From Singulisphaera sp. GP187 (lineage in GTDB: Bacteria; Planctomycetota; Planctomycetia; Gemmatales; Gemmataceae), in assembly GCA_945868575.1 (NCBI GenBank), contig CAMBMH010000020.1, forward strand, positions 1 through 36,979: a stretch of DNA of 36,979 bases, read 5' to 3'. Both the position numbers and the translations under genes were made by a program. This document shows, piece after piece, positions 1-8,554 of the stretch. Each line of letters begins with the position of its first letter. Position 1 is the first letter of the stretch. The notes under the pieces are model-generated. The model was not told the origin of the DNA. It did not search any database and saw only the letters and a list, made by a program, of their open reading frames with translations.

Positions 1-528
1 GGCGCGATCAATGTGGTGGTGACAACGATCACGAAGGTTGCGGACCAGACGAATCTTCTATCGATCAATGCGGCGATCGAGGCGGAAAAGGCGGGTGAAG
101 CTGGTCGTGGTTTCCTTGTGGTTGCCCGTGAAATCCGCCGGTTGGCGGATCAGACGGCTGTGGCGACGCTTGATATTGAACAGATGGTTCGTCACATGCA
201 GCAAGCGGTAAGCGCGGGCGTCATGGAAATGGACAAGTTCAGCGAACAGGTCCGCGGCGGATTGCGTCAGGTAGCGGGCATCAGCCAACAGCTCACACGG
301 ATCATGGAACAGGTCCAGGGTCAGGATGGCAGATTCCGATTGGTTGAGGAAGGTGTAATGCAACAGGCGGATGGCGCCCAGCAAATTGACACAGCTATCA
401 CCCACCTTGTGGGTGGTGTCCAGCAAGTAGCGACCACATCCAAAGAGTTTTTGAGTGCATCCGCACATCTGAAGGATTCGGTATCGTCCCTCCAGGACCA
501 GGTTTCCATTTTCCGGACCACAAAATGA
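1..528 (+). CDS. Methyl-accepting chemotaxis protein, C-terminal part (WspA-like), 5' end outside window
   Basis: Only the cytoplasmic signalling end is present; the frame is open from the first base, so sensor, membrane and HAMP parts lie upstream. The hairpin-tip signature of MCPs is clear: [20 protein letters not shown] followed by [18 protein letters not shown], the region that contacts CheA and CheW. The variant EAEKAGE (instead of the common EAARAGE), the following TAVATLDIE and the later [10 protein letters not shown] segment resemble Pseudomonas WspA as I remember it. The rest is heptad-like coiled coil ending with VSIFRTTK. It is the first visible gene of a + strand operon, 37 bases ahead of a CheW gene. 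Inferred role: membrane receptor that controls the CheA kinase encoded downstream. The MCP assignment is very secure; the WspA subtype is likely. Confidence 0.93.
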   Translation, partial: GAINVVVTTITKVADQTNLLSINAAIEAEKAGEAGRGFLVVAREIRRLADQTAVATLDIEQMVRHMQQAVSAGVMEMDKFSEQVRGGLRQVAGISQQLTRIMEQVQGQDGRFRLVEEGVMQQADGAQQIDTAITHLVGGVQQVATTSKEFLSASAHLKDSVSSLQDQVSIFRTTK

Positions 529-565
529 TCCGTATCGGGTATATATCCCTTAATGAAGGTGGAGC

Positions 566-1117
566 ATGTTAGCACTCATGTGTCAGGTTGGTGTGCAAAG
601 GTGCGCTTTGGACACAGGCTCCGTGGTGGAGGTGATTCCGCGCGTCCGCCTGGATTTGATTTCCGGTGCGGGGACGGTGTTTGGTGGAATCGCCCGACAT
701 CGGGGGGAATCCATTCCGGTAATTGATCTGGGACAACTTTTTTCGGGGAAATCCTGTTCCGACCAGTGGAGCAGCCGGATAGTTGTCGTGGAAATATCCG
801 ATGGTGGAAAAGCGCGCCGTTTTGGACTTATGGCGGAACAAATTGAGCCGGTAACATTTGCCAATGGACCAAAAACCGCGATGGAAGCCGAAGGACTTGG
901 TAATTGGGGACAGATCTGCGAGGATTCCGTGGGTGTGTTCCAAATGCTGGATTTGGAAATGGTTTACTCGGGGATTATCAAGAACTCGTTGCGGGGGCGA
1001 TCTGATTCCGTATCCCGCCAATTTGTCCACAATCATCTGTCGGTTCCATACCAGGGATTGACCCCCCAAAGCAATTTTGGAACACCAGGTGATTTTGGAA
1101 AATCGGGTGCAGGATGA
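566..1117 (+). CDS. CheW-like adaptor (WspB-like)
   Basis: This 183-residue protein is a single CheW domain, the SH3-like adaptor that couples receptors to CheA. Visible CheW features are the start region VQRCALDTGSVVEVIPRVRL, the central GIARHRGESIPVIDLGQLF (equivalent of the usual G..N.RG...PV.DL..L) and the RIVVVEI and FGLMAEQIEPV strands. The ATG at 566 has GAAGG six bases upstream; a second in-frame ATG at 578 is possible. The 3' end overlaps the next gene by ATGA, which suggests translational coupling. The last ~40 residues are not typical of CheW and look unstructured. Position between the MCP and CheR matches wspB. Cytoplasmic. The CheW call is confident; the receptor specificity is inferred from the neighbours. 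Confidence 0.85.
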   Translation: MLALMCQVGVQRCALDTGSVVEVIPRVRLDLISGAGTVFGGIARHRGESIPVIDLGQLFSGKSCSDQWSSRIVVVEISDGGKARRFGLMAEQIEPVTFANGPKTAMEAEGLGNWGQICEDSVGVFQMLDLEMVYSGIIKNSLRGRSDSVSRQFVHNHLSVPYQGLTPQSNFGTPGDFGKSGAG

Positions 1118-2559
1118 CCACCGGTTCCAATGCTTCGCGGAGACCCTCCAAAACCGAAGCGCCTATGGATGCCATTGCGGCTTCACAGCCTTTGTGGGGC
1201 GAATTCAGGGAAATATTGCGCGAATCGATCGGCTTAAAAAATGACTTGATTCAGGACAATATTCTTCGGGTAGCGTTGCGTGACTTGTCCGCCACCCTTG
1301 GTGATAATCCGACAGTTTGGCTTGATTCCGTCAAATCGGATCCGTTGATCCGACACAAATTTTGTGAACATTTCACGGTTGGGGAAACCTGGTTTTTCCG
1401 CGATTGGACTCCATTCGCGTGCCTTAGGCAATTCGCGGAGGATTTCAGGATTCGAAATGGGTCCGCTCGACCGATTCGTATTCTGAGCATTCCATGTTCC
1501 ACCGGGCAGGAACCATGGTCCATGGCGATGCAATTTGCCTGGTTGGGATGGACATCGGACCAAGTGATCATCGACGCACTGGATTTGAACCAATCCTCCC
1601 TGGCGGCGATGAAAACCAGAATTTACAAAAACTTTTCGCGACGGGAAGCCAATCCGGAAGCGAACTTGATGCTTGATAATTACACCAAGCCTTTGCCTGA
1701 TGGATTTGAGGTAGATTCCCAACTTGTCAAATATGTAAAAATCCATCATGGAAACATCCTAGATCCCCAGTTGGATCCCACAGGATGTGGAGCAAAATAT
1801 GATGTAATTTTTTCGCGAAATCTGTTCATCTATCTGGACCTTCCCTCGCGGGCCAAAGCAATGGCCAATCTGATGCGCATGCTTGACAAGGATGGTATCC
1901 TCTATTTTGGGCATGCGGAAGGCAGCGTGATTGAAGGTCATGGCCTGGTTCCTTGGAATTCGGCATTTACTTTTGCATTCACGCGAGGCAAAGCTCTGCC
2001 TGTTGTCAAAGAAATCAAATCATCATGGGCGGATCGAATGGCGGCGGGGGCGCCCGTAATTCCACCACCCAAAAGCCCTGGTAACAAAAAAACGGTCACA
2101 GATCCTTTGACCAGGAATTCGGCTATTCCACCAAAGGTTGTCGAAACCAAAACGGAACTGAAGCCCCGCAATACGGTAGCTCCGGCAAGTTCACCTGTCG
2201 TCGATCCGATAGCAAGAGCGCTTAGAGAAGCGGATGCGGGGAATTTGGACACCGCTGCTGGTCTTTACACCGCGCTTCTGAAATCCGAGCCCATGAACGG
2301 CAAGATTTGGAGGATGGCGGCGACGGTTGAACAGGCACGGGGAAAAACCGACGAAGCGATAAGGATGTTTGACCGGGCTTTGTACCTGGATCCAAAGGAT
2401 GTCGAGGCGTTGCGAATGCTGTCGCTGATCAGGCGTCAAAGGGGAGAAATTGCCCGGGCGGAGCAACTTGAACGGCGGCTTACCACTATTGATCCCGGCA
2501 ATTTAAAAAACACTAAAATAACTCCGGAAAATCCGGTTAATTATGGGGGGCACCGATAA
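1114..2559 (+). CDS. CheR methyltransferase with C-terminal TPR repeats (WspC-like)
   Basis: Transfers methyl groups from S-adenosylmethionine to glutamates of the receptor. The CheR N-terminal motif FTVGETWFFRDWTPFACL sits near residues 88-106. The SAM-binding motif follows as ILSIPCSTGQEPWSMAM (usual form: WSAGCSTGEEPYSIAM), and DVIFSRNLFIYLD with ILYFGHAEG forms the last catalytic-domain motif. A Pro/Lys-rich linker (about residues 300-365) leads to TPR helices at about 365-465 (ALREADAGNLDTAAGLYTAL, then EAIRMFDRALYLDPKDVEAL). CheR-TPR fusions are characteristic of WspC/FrzF-type systems in which the TPR helps recognise the receptor. The start ATG overlaps the preceding stop (ATGA), and the TAA stop overlaps the next start (TAATG). 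Both support one transcript with coupled translation. Length 481 residues. Confidence 0.93.
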   Translation: MTTGSNASRRPSKTEAPMDAIAASQPLWGEFREILRESIGLKNDLIQDNILRVALRDLSATLGDNPTVWLDSVKSDPLIRHKFCEHFTVGETWFFRDWTPFACLRQFAEDFRIRNGSARPIRILSIPCSTGQEPWSMAMQFAWLGWTSDQVIIDALDLNQSSLAAMKTRIYKNFSRREANPEANLMLDNYTKPLPDGFEVDSQLVKYVKIHHGNILDPQLDPTGCGAKYDVIFSRNLFIYLDLPSRAKAMANLMRMLDKDGILYFGHAEGSVIEGHGLVPWNSAFTFAFTRGKALPVVKEIKSSWADRMAAGAPVIPPPKSPGNKKTVTDPLTRNSAIPPKVVETKTELKPRNTVAPASSPVVDPIARALREADAGNLDTAAGLYTALLKSEPMNGKIWRMAATVEQARGKTDEAIRMFDRALYLDPKDVEALRMLSLIRRQRGEIARAEQLERRLTTIDPGNLKNTKITPENPVNYGGHR

Positions 2560-3257
2560 TGACGGCCAGTTCCGCGACGGTTCTAGTCCAACTGCCTATG
2601 ACCGCTTTGGATGAATCCGGAGAATTTTGTTGGAACCGAATTGGTGTCCAGGGTGACAGTTCCTGCCCAAGGTTGAAGGAAGTTGTCCATTGCCATAATT
2701 GCCCGATTTACTCCGCTGCGGGTAGAATGCTGTTTGACAGGCCACCTCCGGATGGCTTGATCGAAGAGCGTACCCTTGAAGTCGCCCGTGTGGAATCGCG
2801 GGAGACGGATGATTTGGAATCGGCACTCCTGTTCCGATTAGGCGCGGAATGGCTGTTGCTTGATGCCATCAACATTGTTGAAGTGGCTGAACCTCGCGTG
2901 ATCCGTCGAATTCCCCGGAGGACTGATGCGGTATTTCTGGGGATTGTCAACATTCGTGGGGAATTGCGGTTGGCGTTTGATTTGCGCCAATTGCTTGGGA
3001 TCGCCGCCCTTGAGGGATCACCCAAATCGCTTTCCCGATTTGTGGTGATTCATTGGGAAAGGCAAACCTGGGTATTTCCCGCCGACGAGGTCAGCGCGGT
3101 AATCCGTCATGGGCGGGCCCGGGAAACAGGAGCGCCATCCACGCTCGAGAGGTGGAAATCCGCCTTGGTGCGCACTGTGGTTGATTGGGAAGGGAAAAAA
3201 GCAGGCAAGATTGACCCAGGTGAGCTTTTGGCTCGCCTGGTGAAGCATGTGGGTTGA
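2559..3257 (+). CDS. CheW-like adaptor with N-terminal Cys cluster (WspD-like)
   Basis: Second CheW of the operon, 232 residues. Residues ~85-225 form a CheW domain: LLFRLGAEWLLLDAINIVEV, then RRIPRRTDAVFLGIVNIRGE (the GIVNIRGE motif), then AFDLRQLL. The first 60 residues are not CheW. They hold a compact cysteine pattern, CWNRIGVQGDSSCPRL then HCHNCPIYSAAGR, with cysteines at 24, 36, 45 and 48. From memory the same CWNRIGV...CP...HC.NC.VYS block occurs in Pseudomonas WspD, so this is a subfamily mark; its function is unknown to me (metal or redox site is a guess). The start overlaps the upstream TAA by one base. It lies directly before cheA, as wspD precedes wspE. Confidence 0.88.
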   Translation: MTASSATVLVQLPMTALDESGEFCWNRIGVQGDSSCPRLKEVVHCHNCPIYSAAGRMLFDRPPPDGLIEERTLEVARVESRETDDLESALLFRLGAEWLLLDAINIVEVAEPRVIRRIPRRTDAVFLGIVNIRGELRLAFDLRQLLGIAALEGSPKSLSRFVVIHWERQTWVFPADEVSAVIRHGRARETGAPSTLERWKSALVRTVVDWEGKKAGKIDPGELLARLVKHVG

Positions 3258-3286
3258 TTCCTAAACAAACAAATAAAGAGTCTCCT

Positions 3287-6157
3287 ATGTCTGATATTTT
3301 GTTGGAATTGTTCCGGGAAGAAGCCGCAACGAATCTCAATGTCCTGGCCAATGGGCTGATTGAAGGGGAGCATGGCGGCCTTCTACCCAAGGATATTGAG
3401 CCGCTCATGCGAGCCGCCCACTCCCTCAAGGGCGCGGCCAGGGTGATCGGGCTGACTCCGTTCGTTGATGTCGCCCACCTGGCGGAGGACATCCTTGTCG
3501 CCGCACAAAATGGGGTGACCCAACTGGTAAGCGCCGACTTTGATCTTTTACTTTCGACAGTCGAATTGTTGAGGGAAATGGTTGAGTTTTCAGGCCCGGG
3601 ATTTCAGAATTGGTACAGCAACGAATCGCAAAAAGTTGACCAACATTTGGATCAGTTGTCCAGGCGTGCCGCAGGCGAGGCCATTGTCCAGCCAAAGCCA
3701 ACCAAACCAACTTCAATCGAAACAAAAGCACCAGAGAAAGCTGTCGAATTGGAAATTCCCGCTGAAGCCGCGCCAGCAGTCGAAGCTTCCGCCGAAACTC
3801 CCGCATTCTGGACCTGTCTGACCGATCAGGAATCCGGGCCAATGCTCGACCTGATGAAATCGGAATTGGCAAGGGCCATGACGGATTTCCAGGCGGCGGT
3901 GGAAACAGCCAATGGCGATCCCAAAAAGATGGCTAGCATGGTCGACAACATCCGCGAATGTCGCGGTTGTGGACTATTGGTTGAAGCCACCCAGGTTGTT
4001 GAATTGACCAATGCGATTGAAAAGGTCTTGCAAGGATTGGTTGAAAACCCGGGAAACTGGCAAACGGTTCAGCCCTGGTTGCGTGACGCTTCAAAGCTTC
4101 TTGATGAAACCGGCAAGGCTTGCGGTGAGGGGTTCGCAAAGTGGACCGAGTCCCAAGCCTCACGCGCCGCCGGGATTTTTCATGTTGGGTCTGTTGGATC
4201 ACAACCCCCAAAAGTGGAAAAAGAATCCGTCAAAGTCACAGCGCCTGTCCCTGTCGTTGAGCCCGCCGTCGCCGCTCCCAAGGCTGCTGTCTCAAACGAA
4301 GTTCCCAGAAAAGAAGTACCCCCCCCATCCCCGAAACCCGAAGTTCCTGTCCCTGCCCCTGTCTCCAGAAGGGAATCCAAGGAGACAGTCTCCGAGGGAG
4401 CCCAAGCTGAGAGAATCGTAAGGATCAACGCGCAAGCCCTGGAAAAGTTGATGGGGCTTGCGGGGGAATCCCTCCTGGAGGCGCGCTGGCTTCAGGCCTT
4501 TGCGCAGAGTCTTCAACGATTGAGGCGACAGCAATCCATCCTTCAGGACGAAATGGATGAAATCCTCGGCGCGTTGGGCAAGGAGCGCGTGGATCTCGAC
4601 CGTCTTCGGGAGACCTTGCAGGGATATCGTCAAAAATTTGTCGGCCAAGGCGAATTGCTTGTGGAGAGGGTGACATCCTTCGAAGAGCATGCCAGGCAGT
4701 CTGATGATCTGAATAGTCGGCTTTATCGCGAAGTGATCCTTAGTCGGATGACCCCGTTTCGCAATGGCGTACAGGGTTTCCCCAAAATGGTACGCGATAT
4801 CTGCAAGCAACTGGACAAACAGGGCAAGCTGGAAATCCGGGGGATGGATACCGAAGTAGATCGGGATATCCTCGATAAGCTGGACGCACCCTTGACCCAT
4901 ATGATTCGCAATTCGCTGGATCATGGTCTGGAATTACCGGAAGATCGCGAAGCCGCTGGAAAGAACCCTTCCGGGAACCTTGTCCTGGAGGCCCGTCATG
5001 CCGCCGGGATGCTTGTGATTACTCTCTCCGATGATGGAAGGGGAGTCAATCTGGACAGGATTCGGGCCAAGATCATCGAGAGACGGCTAGCTTCGGCGGA
5101 TATGGTTGGCAGGATGTCGGAAACCGAACTCCTGGAATTCCTGTTCCTGCCGGGTTTCAGCACCGCGGGAGCGGTTACGGAACTTTCCGGTAGGGGTGTT
5201 GGTCTTGATGTGGTCCACAGCACCATCACGAGCGTTGGTGGAAGTGTTCGGCTTACCAGCACGGTTGGGAAGGGAACCACATTCCACATGCAGCTTCCCC
5301 TGACCCTCTCGGTGATCAGGGCGGTATTGGCGCGCATTAGTGGCGATCCTTACGCGTTTCCGCACCACAGGATTGATGGACTTATGCGGGTTCCAGCATC
5401 CGAATTGCGGTCCCTTCAGGACAGGCAATTTTTTGTGGTGGATGGGCGCAATGTTGGATTGGTGCTGGCCCGACAGATCCTACAAGTGGACGGCGAGGCC
5501 GAAAGCCAGGCGGAATTGCCTGTGATCCTTTTTTCCAGCCATGGCCAATCGTATGCCCTGTTGGTGGATGAATTTGTTGGGGAACAGGATCTCGCCGTGC
5601 GGCCGATTGACCCCCGGTTGGGCAAGGTGCCGTATGTTCATGCATCGGCGATCCTCGATGATGGTTCGCCTGTCCTGATTCTGGATGTGGACGATTTGCG
5701 ACGGGGAATTGACCGGCTTCTGGATGAGGGGCGTCTGAGGCGTACCGATGCCGCGGTTGGATCCGCGCACAGGCGAAGGCGCAAAAAAGTCCTGATTACG
5801 GACGATTCGATCACCGTTCGCGAAGTTCAAAGGCAACTCCTTTCAGGAAGGGGCTACGAAGTTCAAACGGCGGTAGATGGGGTGGATGGTTTCAACATTG
5901 CCCGGGAGGAATCGTTCGACCTCATAATCTCCGATATCGATATGCCCCGCATGAACGGTATTGAGTTTGTGACAAAAATTCGCGCGGATGGGAAATTGAA
6001 GGACACACCGGTGGTGGTTGTCAGCTATAAAGACCGTGAGGAAGACCGACTTCGTGGACTCGAGGCCGGCGCCAACTACTACCTTACCAAAAGCAGTTTC
6101 CAGGATGACACCCTTCTCCAGGTCGTCCACGAATTGATTGGAGAACCGAATTCGTGA
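3287..6157 (+). CDS. Hybrid chemotaxis histidine kinase CheA-REC (WspE-like)
   Basis: 956 residues from the ATG at 3287, which has AAAGAG six bases upstream; a TTG at 3254 would overlap the previous stop and has no good ribosome site. Domain order: Hpt/P1 at 1-110 with phospho-acceptor His45 in AAHSLKGAARVIGL; a second Hpt-like helical segment at ~174-270 with Arg223 where His is expected; a Pro/Val/Lys-rich linker to ~380; dimerisation helices; HATPase with THMIRNSLDHGLE, SDDGRGVNLDRI and GAVTELSGRGVGLDVV; a CheW-like regulatory domain; and a C-terminal receiver with Asp883 in IISDIDMPRMNG. CheA-REC hybrids are typical of Wsp and other non-flagellar systems. Predicted to phosphorylate its own REC, CheB and the REC-PP2C regulator. 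The stop overlaps the next start (GTGA). Confidence 0.95.
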   Translation: MSDILLELFREEAATNLNVLANGLIEGEHGGLLPKDIEPLMRAAHSLKGAARVIGLTPFVDVAHLAEDILVAAQNGVTQLVSADFDLLLSTVELLREMVEFSGPGFQNWYSNESQKVDQHLDQLSRRAAGEAIVQPKPTKPTSIETKAPEKAVELEIPAEAAPAVEASAETPAFWTCLTDQESGPMLDLMKSELARAMTDFQAAVETANGDPKKMASMVDNIRECRGCGLLVEATQVVELTNAIEKVLQGLVENPGNWQTVQPWLRDASKLLDETGKACGEGFAKWTESQASRAAGIFHVGSVGSQPPKVEKESVKVTAPVPVVEPAVAAPKAAVSNEVPRKEVPPPSPKPEVPVPAPVSRRESKETVSEGAQAERIVRINAQALEKLMGLAGESLLEARWLQAFAQSLQRLRRQQSILQDEMDEILGALGKERVDLDRLRETLQGYRQKFVGQGELLVERVTSFEEHARQSDDLNSRLYREVILSRMTPFRNGVQGFPKMVRDICKQLDKQGKLEIRGMDTEVDRDILDKLDAPLTHMIRNSLDHGLELPEDREAAGKNPSGNLVLEARHAAGMLVITLSDDGRGVNLDRIRAKIIERRLASADMVGRMSETELLEFLFLPGFSTAGAVTELSGRGVGLDVVHSTITSVGGSVRLTSTVGKGTTFHMQLPLTLSVIRAVLARISGDPYAFPHHRIDGLMRVPASELRSLQDRQFFVVDGRNVGLVLARQILQVDGEAESQAELPVILFSSHGQSYALLVDEFVGEQDLAVRPIDPRLGKVPYVHASAILDDGSPVLILDVDDLRRGIDRLLDEGRLRRTDAAVGSAHRRRRKKVLITDDSITVREVQRQLLSGRGYEVQTAVDGVDGFNIAREESFDLIISDIDMPRMNGIEFVTKIRADGKLKDTPVVVVSYKDREEDRLRGLEAGANYYLTKSSFQDDTLLQVVHELIGEPNS

Positions 6158-7185
6158 GAATCGCGATTGTCAACGACTTGCGCATTGCCACCGAAGCCCT
6201 CAAAAGGGTGATCGAAGCCGGGGGCCACCAACTGGCCTGGACCGCGGTGGATGGTGTGGAAAGCGTTGACAAATATCGCAATGACAAACCAGATCTGATA
6301 CTGATGGATCTGGTAATGCCCAACATGGATGGGGCGGAAGCGACCAGGCAAATCAATCAGATCAAGCAGGTTCCCATCCTTGTGGTGACCTCGTCCGTTG
6401 CCGCGAATTTCAACCTCGCCACCAAAGCTATGGGTTTTGGGGCCATTGATGTGGTTTTGTTACCGGAGATGCGCGGGAACCCGATCAAGGATGGCGCGAC
6501 ACTCCTTGGACGATTAAAAAATATCGAAGAGATAGGCAAGGGGCGTGATAGGGGATCGTCGGTCATTGTCCCGAAATTGGAAACGACTGTTGCTTCAAAA
6601 GGGATTAAATTACCCCTCATTGTGATCGGTTGCTCCACGGGTGGGCCGGCGGCATTGGAAAAAATCATCACCAGTTTGCCCAAGGATTTTCCTGCCGCAA
6701 TTATGGTAATCCAACACATTGGCTCGGAGTTTTGCGAATCGTTCGCCCGATGGCTTAACCGACCGGAAGGTCTTCCGGTTTCGCTTGCCAAGGAAGGTTC
6801 GCGCCCGGTCATAGGTCAGGTTTTGGTTTCGATGAGTCATTCCCACCTGGTCATGCGCCGGGATGGAACACTTGCTTATAGCGTTGAGCCCAAGGACAAT
6901 CCGTTTGTGCCATCAATAGATGTCTTTATGGAAAGCTGCGCCCTCAATTGGACGGGCGGCAAAGGGATCGCCGGCATCCTTACCGGAATTGGCAGGGACG
7001 GCGCAAAGGGACTCCTTGCCCTGAAGAAAGTGGGTTGGGTCACATTTGCGCAGGACGCGGCGACTTCCGTGGTTTTTGGTATGCCCAAGGTGGCGGCTGA
7101 ATTGGGTGGCGCGCAAACCATACTTCCTATCGGTGATGTCGAAAAATTTTTGAAGAACAATGTAACCGGGGCTGTAAAATTATGA
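6154..7185 (+). CDS. CheB receptor methylesterase/response regulator (WspF-like)
   Basis: Removes methyl groups from the receptor and so opposes CheR. 343 residues, starting at GTG 6154 inside the stop of cheA, with GGAGA nine bases before it. The receiver domain covers residues 1-115: Asp8 in MRIAIVND, phospho-acceptor Asp52 in LILMDLVMPNMDG. The usual Lys before a Pro at the end of beta5 is Leu103 (VVLLPEM). A linker leads to the esterase domain with Ser161 in VIGCSTGGPAALE, His188 in VIQHIG and Asp282 in LTGIGRDGAKG, the complete catalytic triad of CheB. The opening MRIAIVND resembles WspF. The stop overlaps the next gene by ATGA. In Pseudomonas, loss of WspF locks the pathway on; the same sign of control is plausible here but inferred. 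Confidence 0.94.
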   Translation: MRIAIVNDLRIATEALKRVIEAGGHQLAWTAVDGVESVDKYRNDKPDLILMDLVMPNMDGAEATRQINQIKQVPILVVTSSVAANFNLATKAMGFGAIDVVLLPEMRGNPIKDGATLLGRLKNIEEIGKGRDRGSSVIVPKLETTVASKGIKLPLIVIGCSTGGPAALEKIITSLPKDFPAAIMVIQHIGSEFCESFARWLNRPEGLPVSLAKEGSRPVIGQVLVSMSHSHLVMRRDGTLAYSVEPKDNPFVPSIDVFMESCALNWTGGKGIAGILTGIGRDGAKGLLALKKVGWVTFAQDAATSVVFGMPKVAAELGGAQTILPIGDVEKFLKNNVTGAVKL

Positions 7186-8393
7186 AACCAGAAAACAATA
7201 ACGATTCCATTGCCGGAATCCGCTCCATGAAAACGCGAATCCTCCTTGTCGATGACCAGGAGATCATTGGTCGGGCTGTCGGCATGATGTTGGCAGACCA
7301 ACCCGACATCGAATTCCTCCACATCAAAAATCCGGTGGAGGCGATTCCGTCCGCTGTTGAGTTCAAGCCGACGGTGATCTTGCAGGATTTGGTGATGCCT
7401 GAGGTGGATGGGCTGACTCTGGTCAAGTTTTTCCGGGCGCATCCGGCGACAAAGGAAATTCCGCTGATTGTCCTCTCGGCCCGTGAGGAACCCATTACCA
7501 AGGCGAAAGCTTTTGAACTTGGCGCGAACGACTATGTTGTCAAGCTTCCCGACAAGCTGGAATTGCTCGCGAGAGTCCGCTACCACTCCTCGGGTTATCG
7601 TCACCTTCTCGAAAGGAACGAGGCCTATCAGCAAATCGAGATGTCACGCCGGAGCATGGCGGGCCAGATTCAGTCCGCCCTGAGGTATGTCCAGTCGCTC
7701 CTTCCGGCCCAACTCGACGCGACGCCCGCGGTTCCGATCCAGGCAAGGTGGAATTACCTTCCGTGTTCCTCGCTGGGCGGCGACACCTTCAATTATTTCA
7801 TGCTCGATGACGATCATTTGGCGATGTACCTCCTTGACGCGACCGGTCACGGACTGGATTCGGCGCTATTGGCCGTTACGGTGATGAATGTGCTTCGTTC
7901 CCGCGCCCTTGACGCGGATTTCCTGATTCCCTCCACCGTGGTGGACGCGCTGAACAAGGCGTTTCCGATGGAGAGCTACGGAGATAAGAGTTTTACCATC
8001 TGGTATGGGGTTTATAGTATATCAAAAAGGGAGATCGCGTGGTCGGGCGGGGGGCATCCCCCTGCGTTGCTTCTTCGTCCTGGCGAGGAGCCAGAACAGT
8101 TGGAGTCGGATGGTCCGATTATCGGCATCATGCCCTGGGACGAATTCATCACCTCGAGGCGGAGCGTGCCACCCGGAAGCCGGATTTTCCTCTATTCGGA
8201 CGGTTGTCACGAGATCCACCTCCAGGATGGTGGGGAGTGGAAATTTTCCGAGTTCCTCGCGGAGGTGGTCAAAATCCGCGATATGGAAGGCGCGGCGCTA
8301 CTTCAAAACCTGCTGGAGACCTGTCGAAGCCTTGCCGGCGCGGATATCCTCGATGACGATTTTACCGCTGTATTTTTCGATTTTCCCGAATAA
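7182..8393 (+). CDS. Response regulator: WspR-like receiver fused to PP2C/SpoIIE (RsbU-like) phosphatase
   Basis: Output protein of the chemosensory operon, 403 residues. Residues 17-150 are a receiver: DD at 24-25, phospho-acceptor Asp69 in PTVILQDLVMPEVDGLTLV, Ser99, Lys121 in GANDYVVKLPD. The stretch KPTVILQDLVMP, GANDY-VKLPD, ARVRYHS and LLERNEAY is strikingly like the receiver of Pseudomonas WspR, as remembered. After a short helix the protein continues not with GGDEF but with a PP2C phosphatase: SSLGGDTFNYFMLDDD (Asp201), YLLDATGHGLDSALLAV (Asp219), IFLYSDG and DDDFTAVFFDF. The metal-binding acidic residues look intact, so an active Ser/Thr phosphatase is expected. RsbU-type enzymes dephosphorylate STAS anti-sigma antagonists; no STAS or anti-sigma gene is visible in the window. 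ATGA overlap with cheB; alternative start at 7227. Confidence 0.92.
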   Translation: MKPENNNDSIAGIRSMKTRILLVDDQEIIGRAVGMMLADQPDIEFLHIKNPVEAIPSAVEFKPTVILQDLVMPEVDGLTLVKFFRAHPATKEIPLIVLSAREEPITKAKAFELGANDYVVKLPDKLELLARVRYHSSGYRHLLERNEAYQQIEMSRRSMAGQIQSALRYVQSLLPAQLDATPAVPIQARWNYLPCSSLGGDTFNYFMLDDDHLAMYLLDATGHGLDSALLAVTVMNVLRSRALDADFLIPSTVVDALNKAFPMESYGDKSFTIWYGVYSISKREIAWSGGGHPPALLLRPGEEPEQLESDGPIIGIMPWDEFITSRRSVPPGSRIFLYSDGCHEIHLQDGGEWKFSEFLAEVVKIRDMEGAALLQNLLETCRSLAGADILDDDFTAVFFDFPE

Positions 8394-8554
8394 GTTCGGC
8401 GGCAAAAGGCAAGTCCCAAATTCCTGATTTTTGTAGTCTTTCCGATATCTTCGGTTTGGCGGTGGCCACCGTGCGTCGCACACTGTAAACCATTTTTCAT
8501 GAAGGTCCCGCGCAGGTCGGGCCGCATCCTTACCCATTCCCAGGATTTGCTCCC

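Noticed and set aside
58-468. Long minus-strand open frame over the MCP end
   Set aside because: It is the antisense shadow of a clear MCP signalling domain; the translation has no family features.
3254-3286. TTG start for CheA at 3254
   Set aside because: It would overlap the previous stop without a good ribosome site, while ATG 3287 has AAAGAG at the right distance and starts at the Hpt domain as usual.
8460-8481. Two small palindromes (CGGTGGCCACCG and GTGCG-T-CGCAC) as a terminator of the chemosensory operon
   Set aside because: No T run follows and the stems are short. They may be chance or an operator of the DUF1080 gene, but there is no further support.
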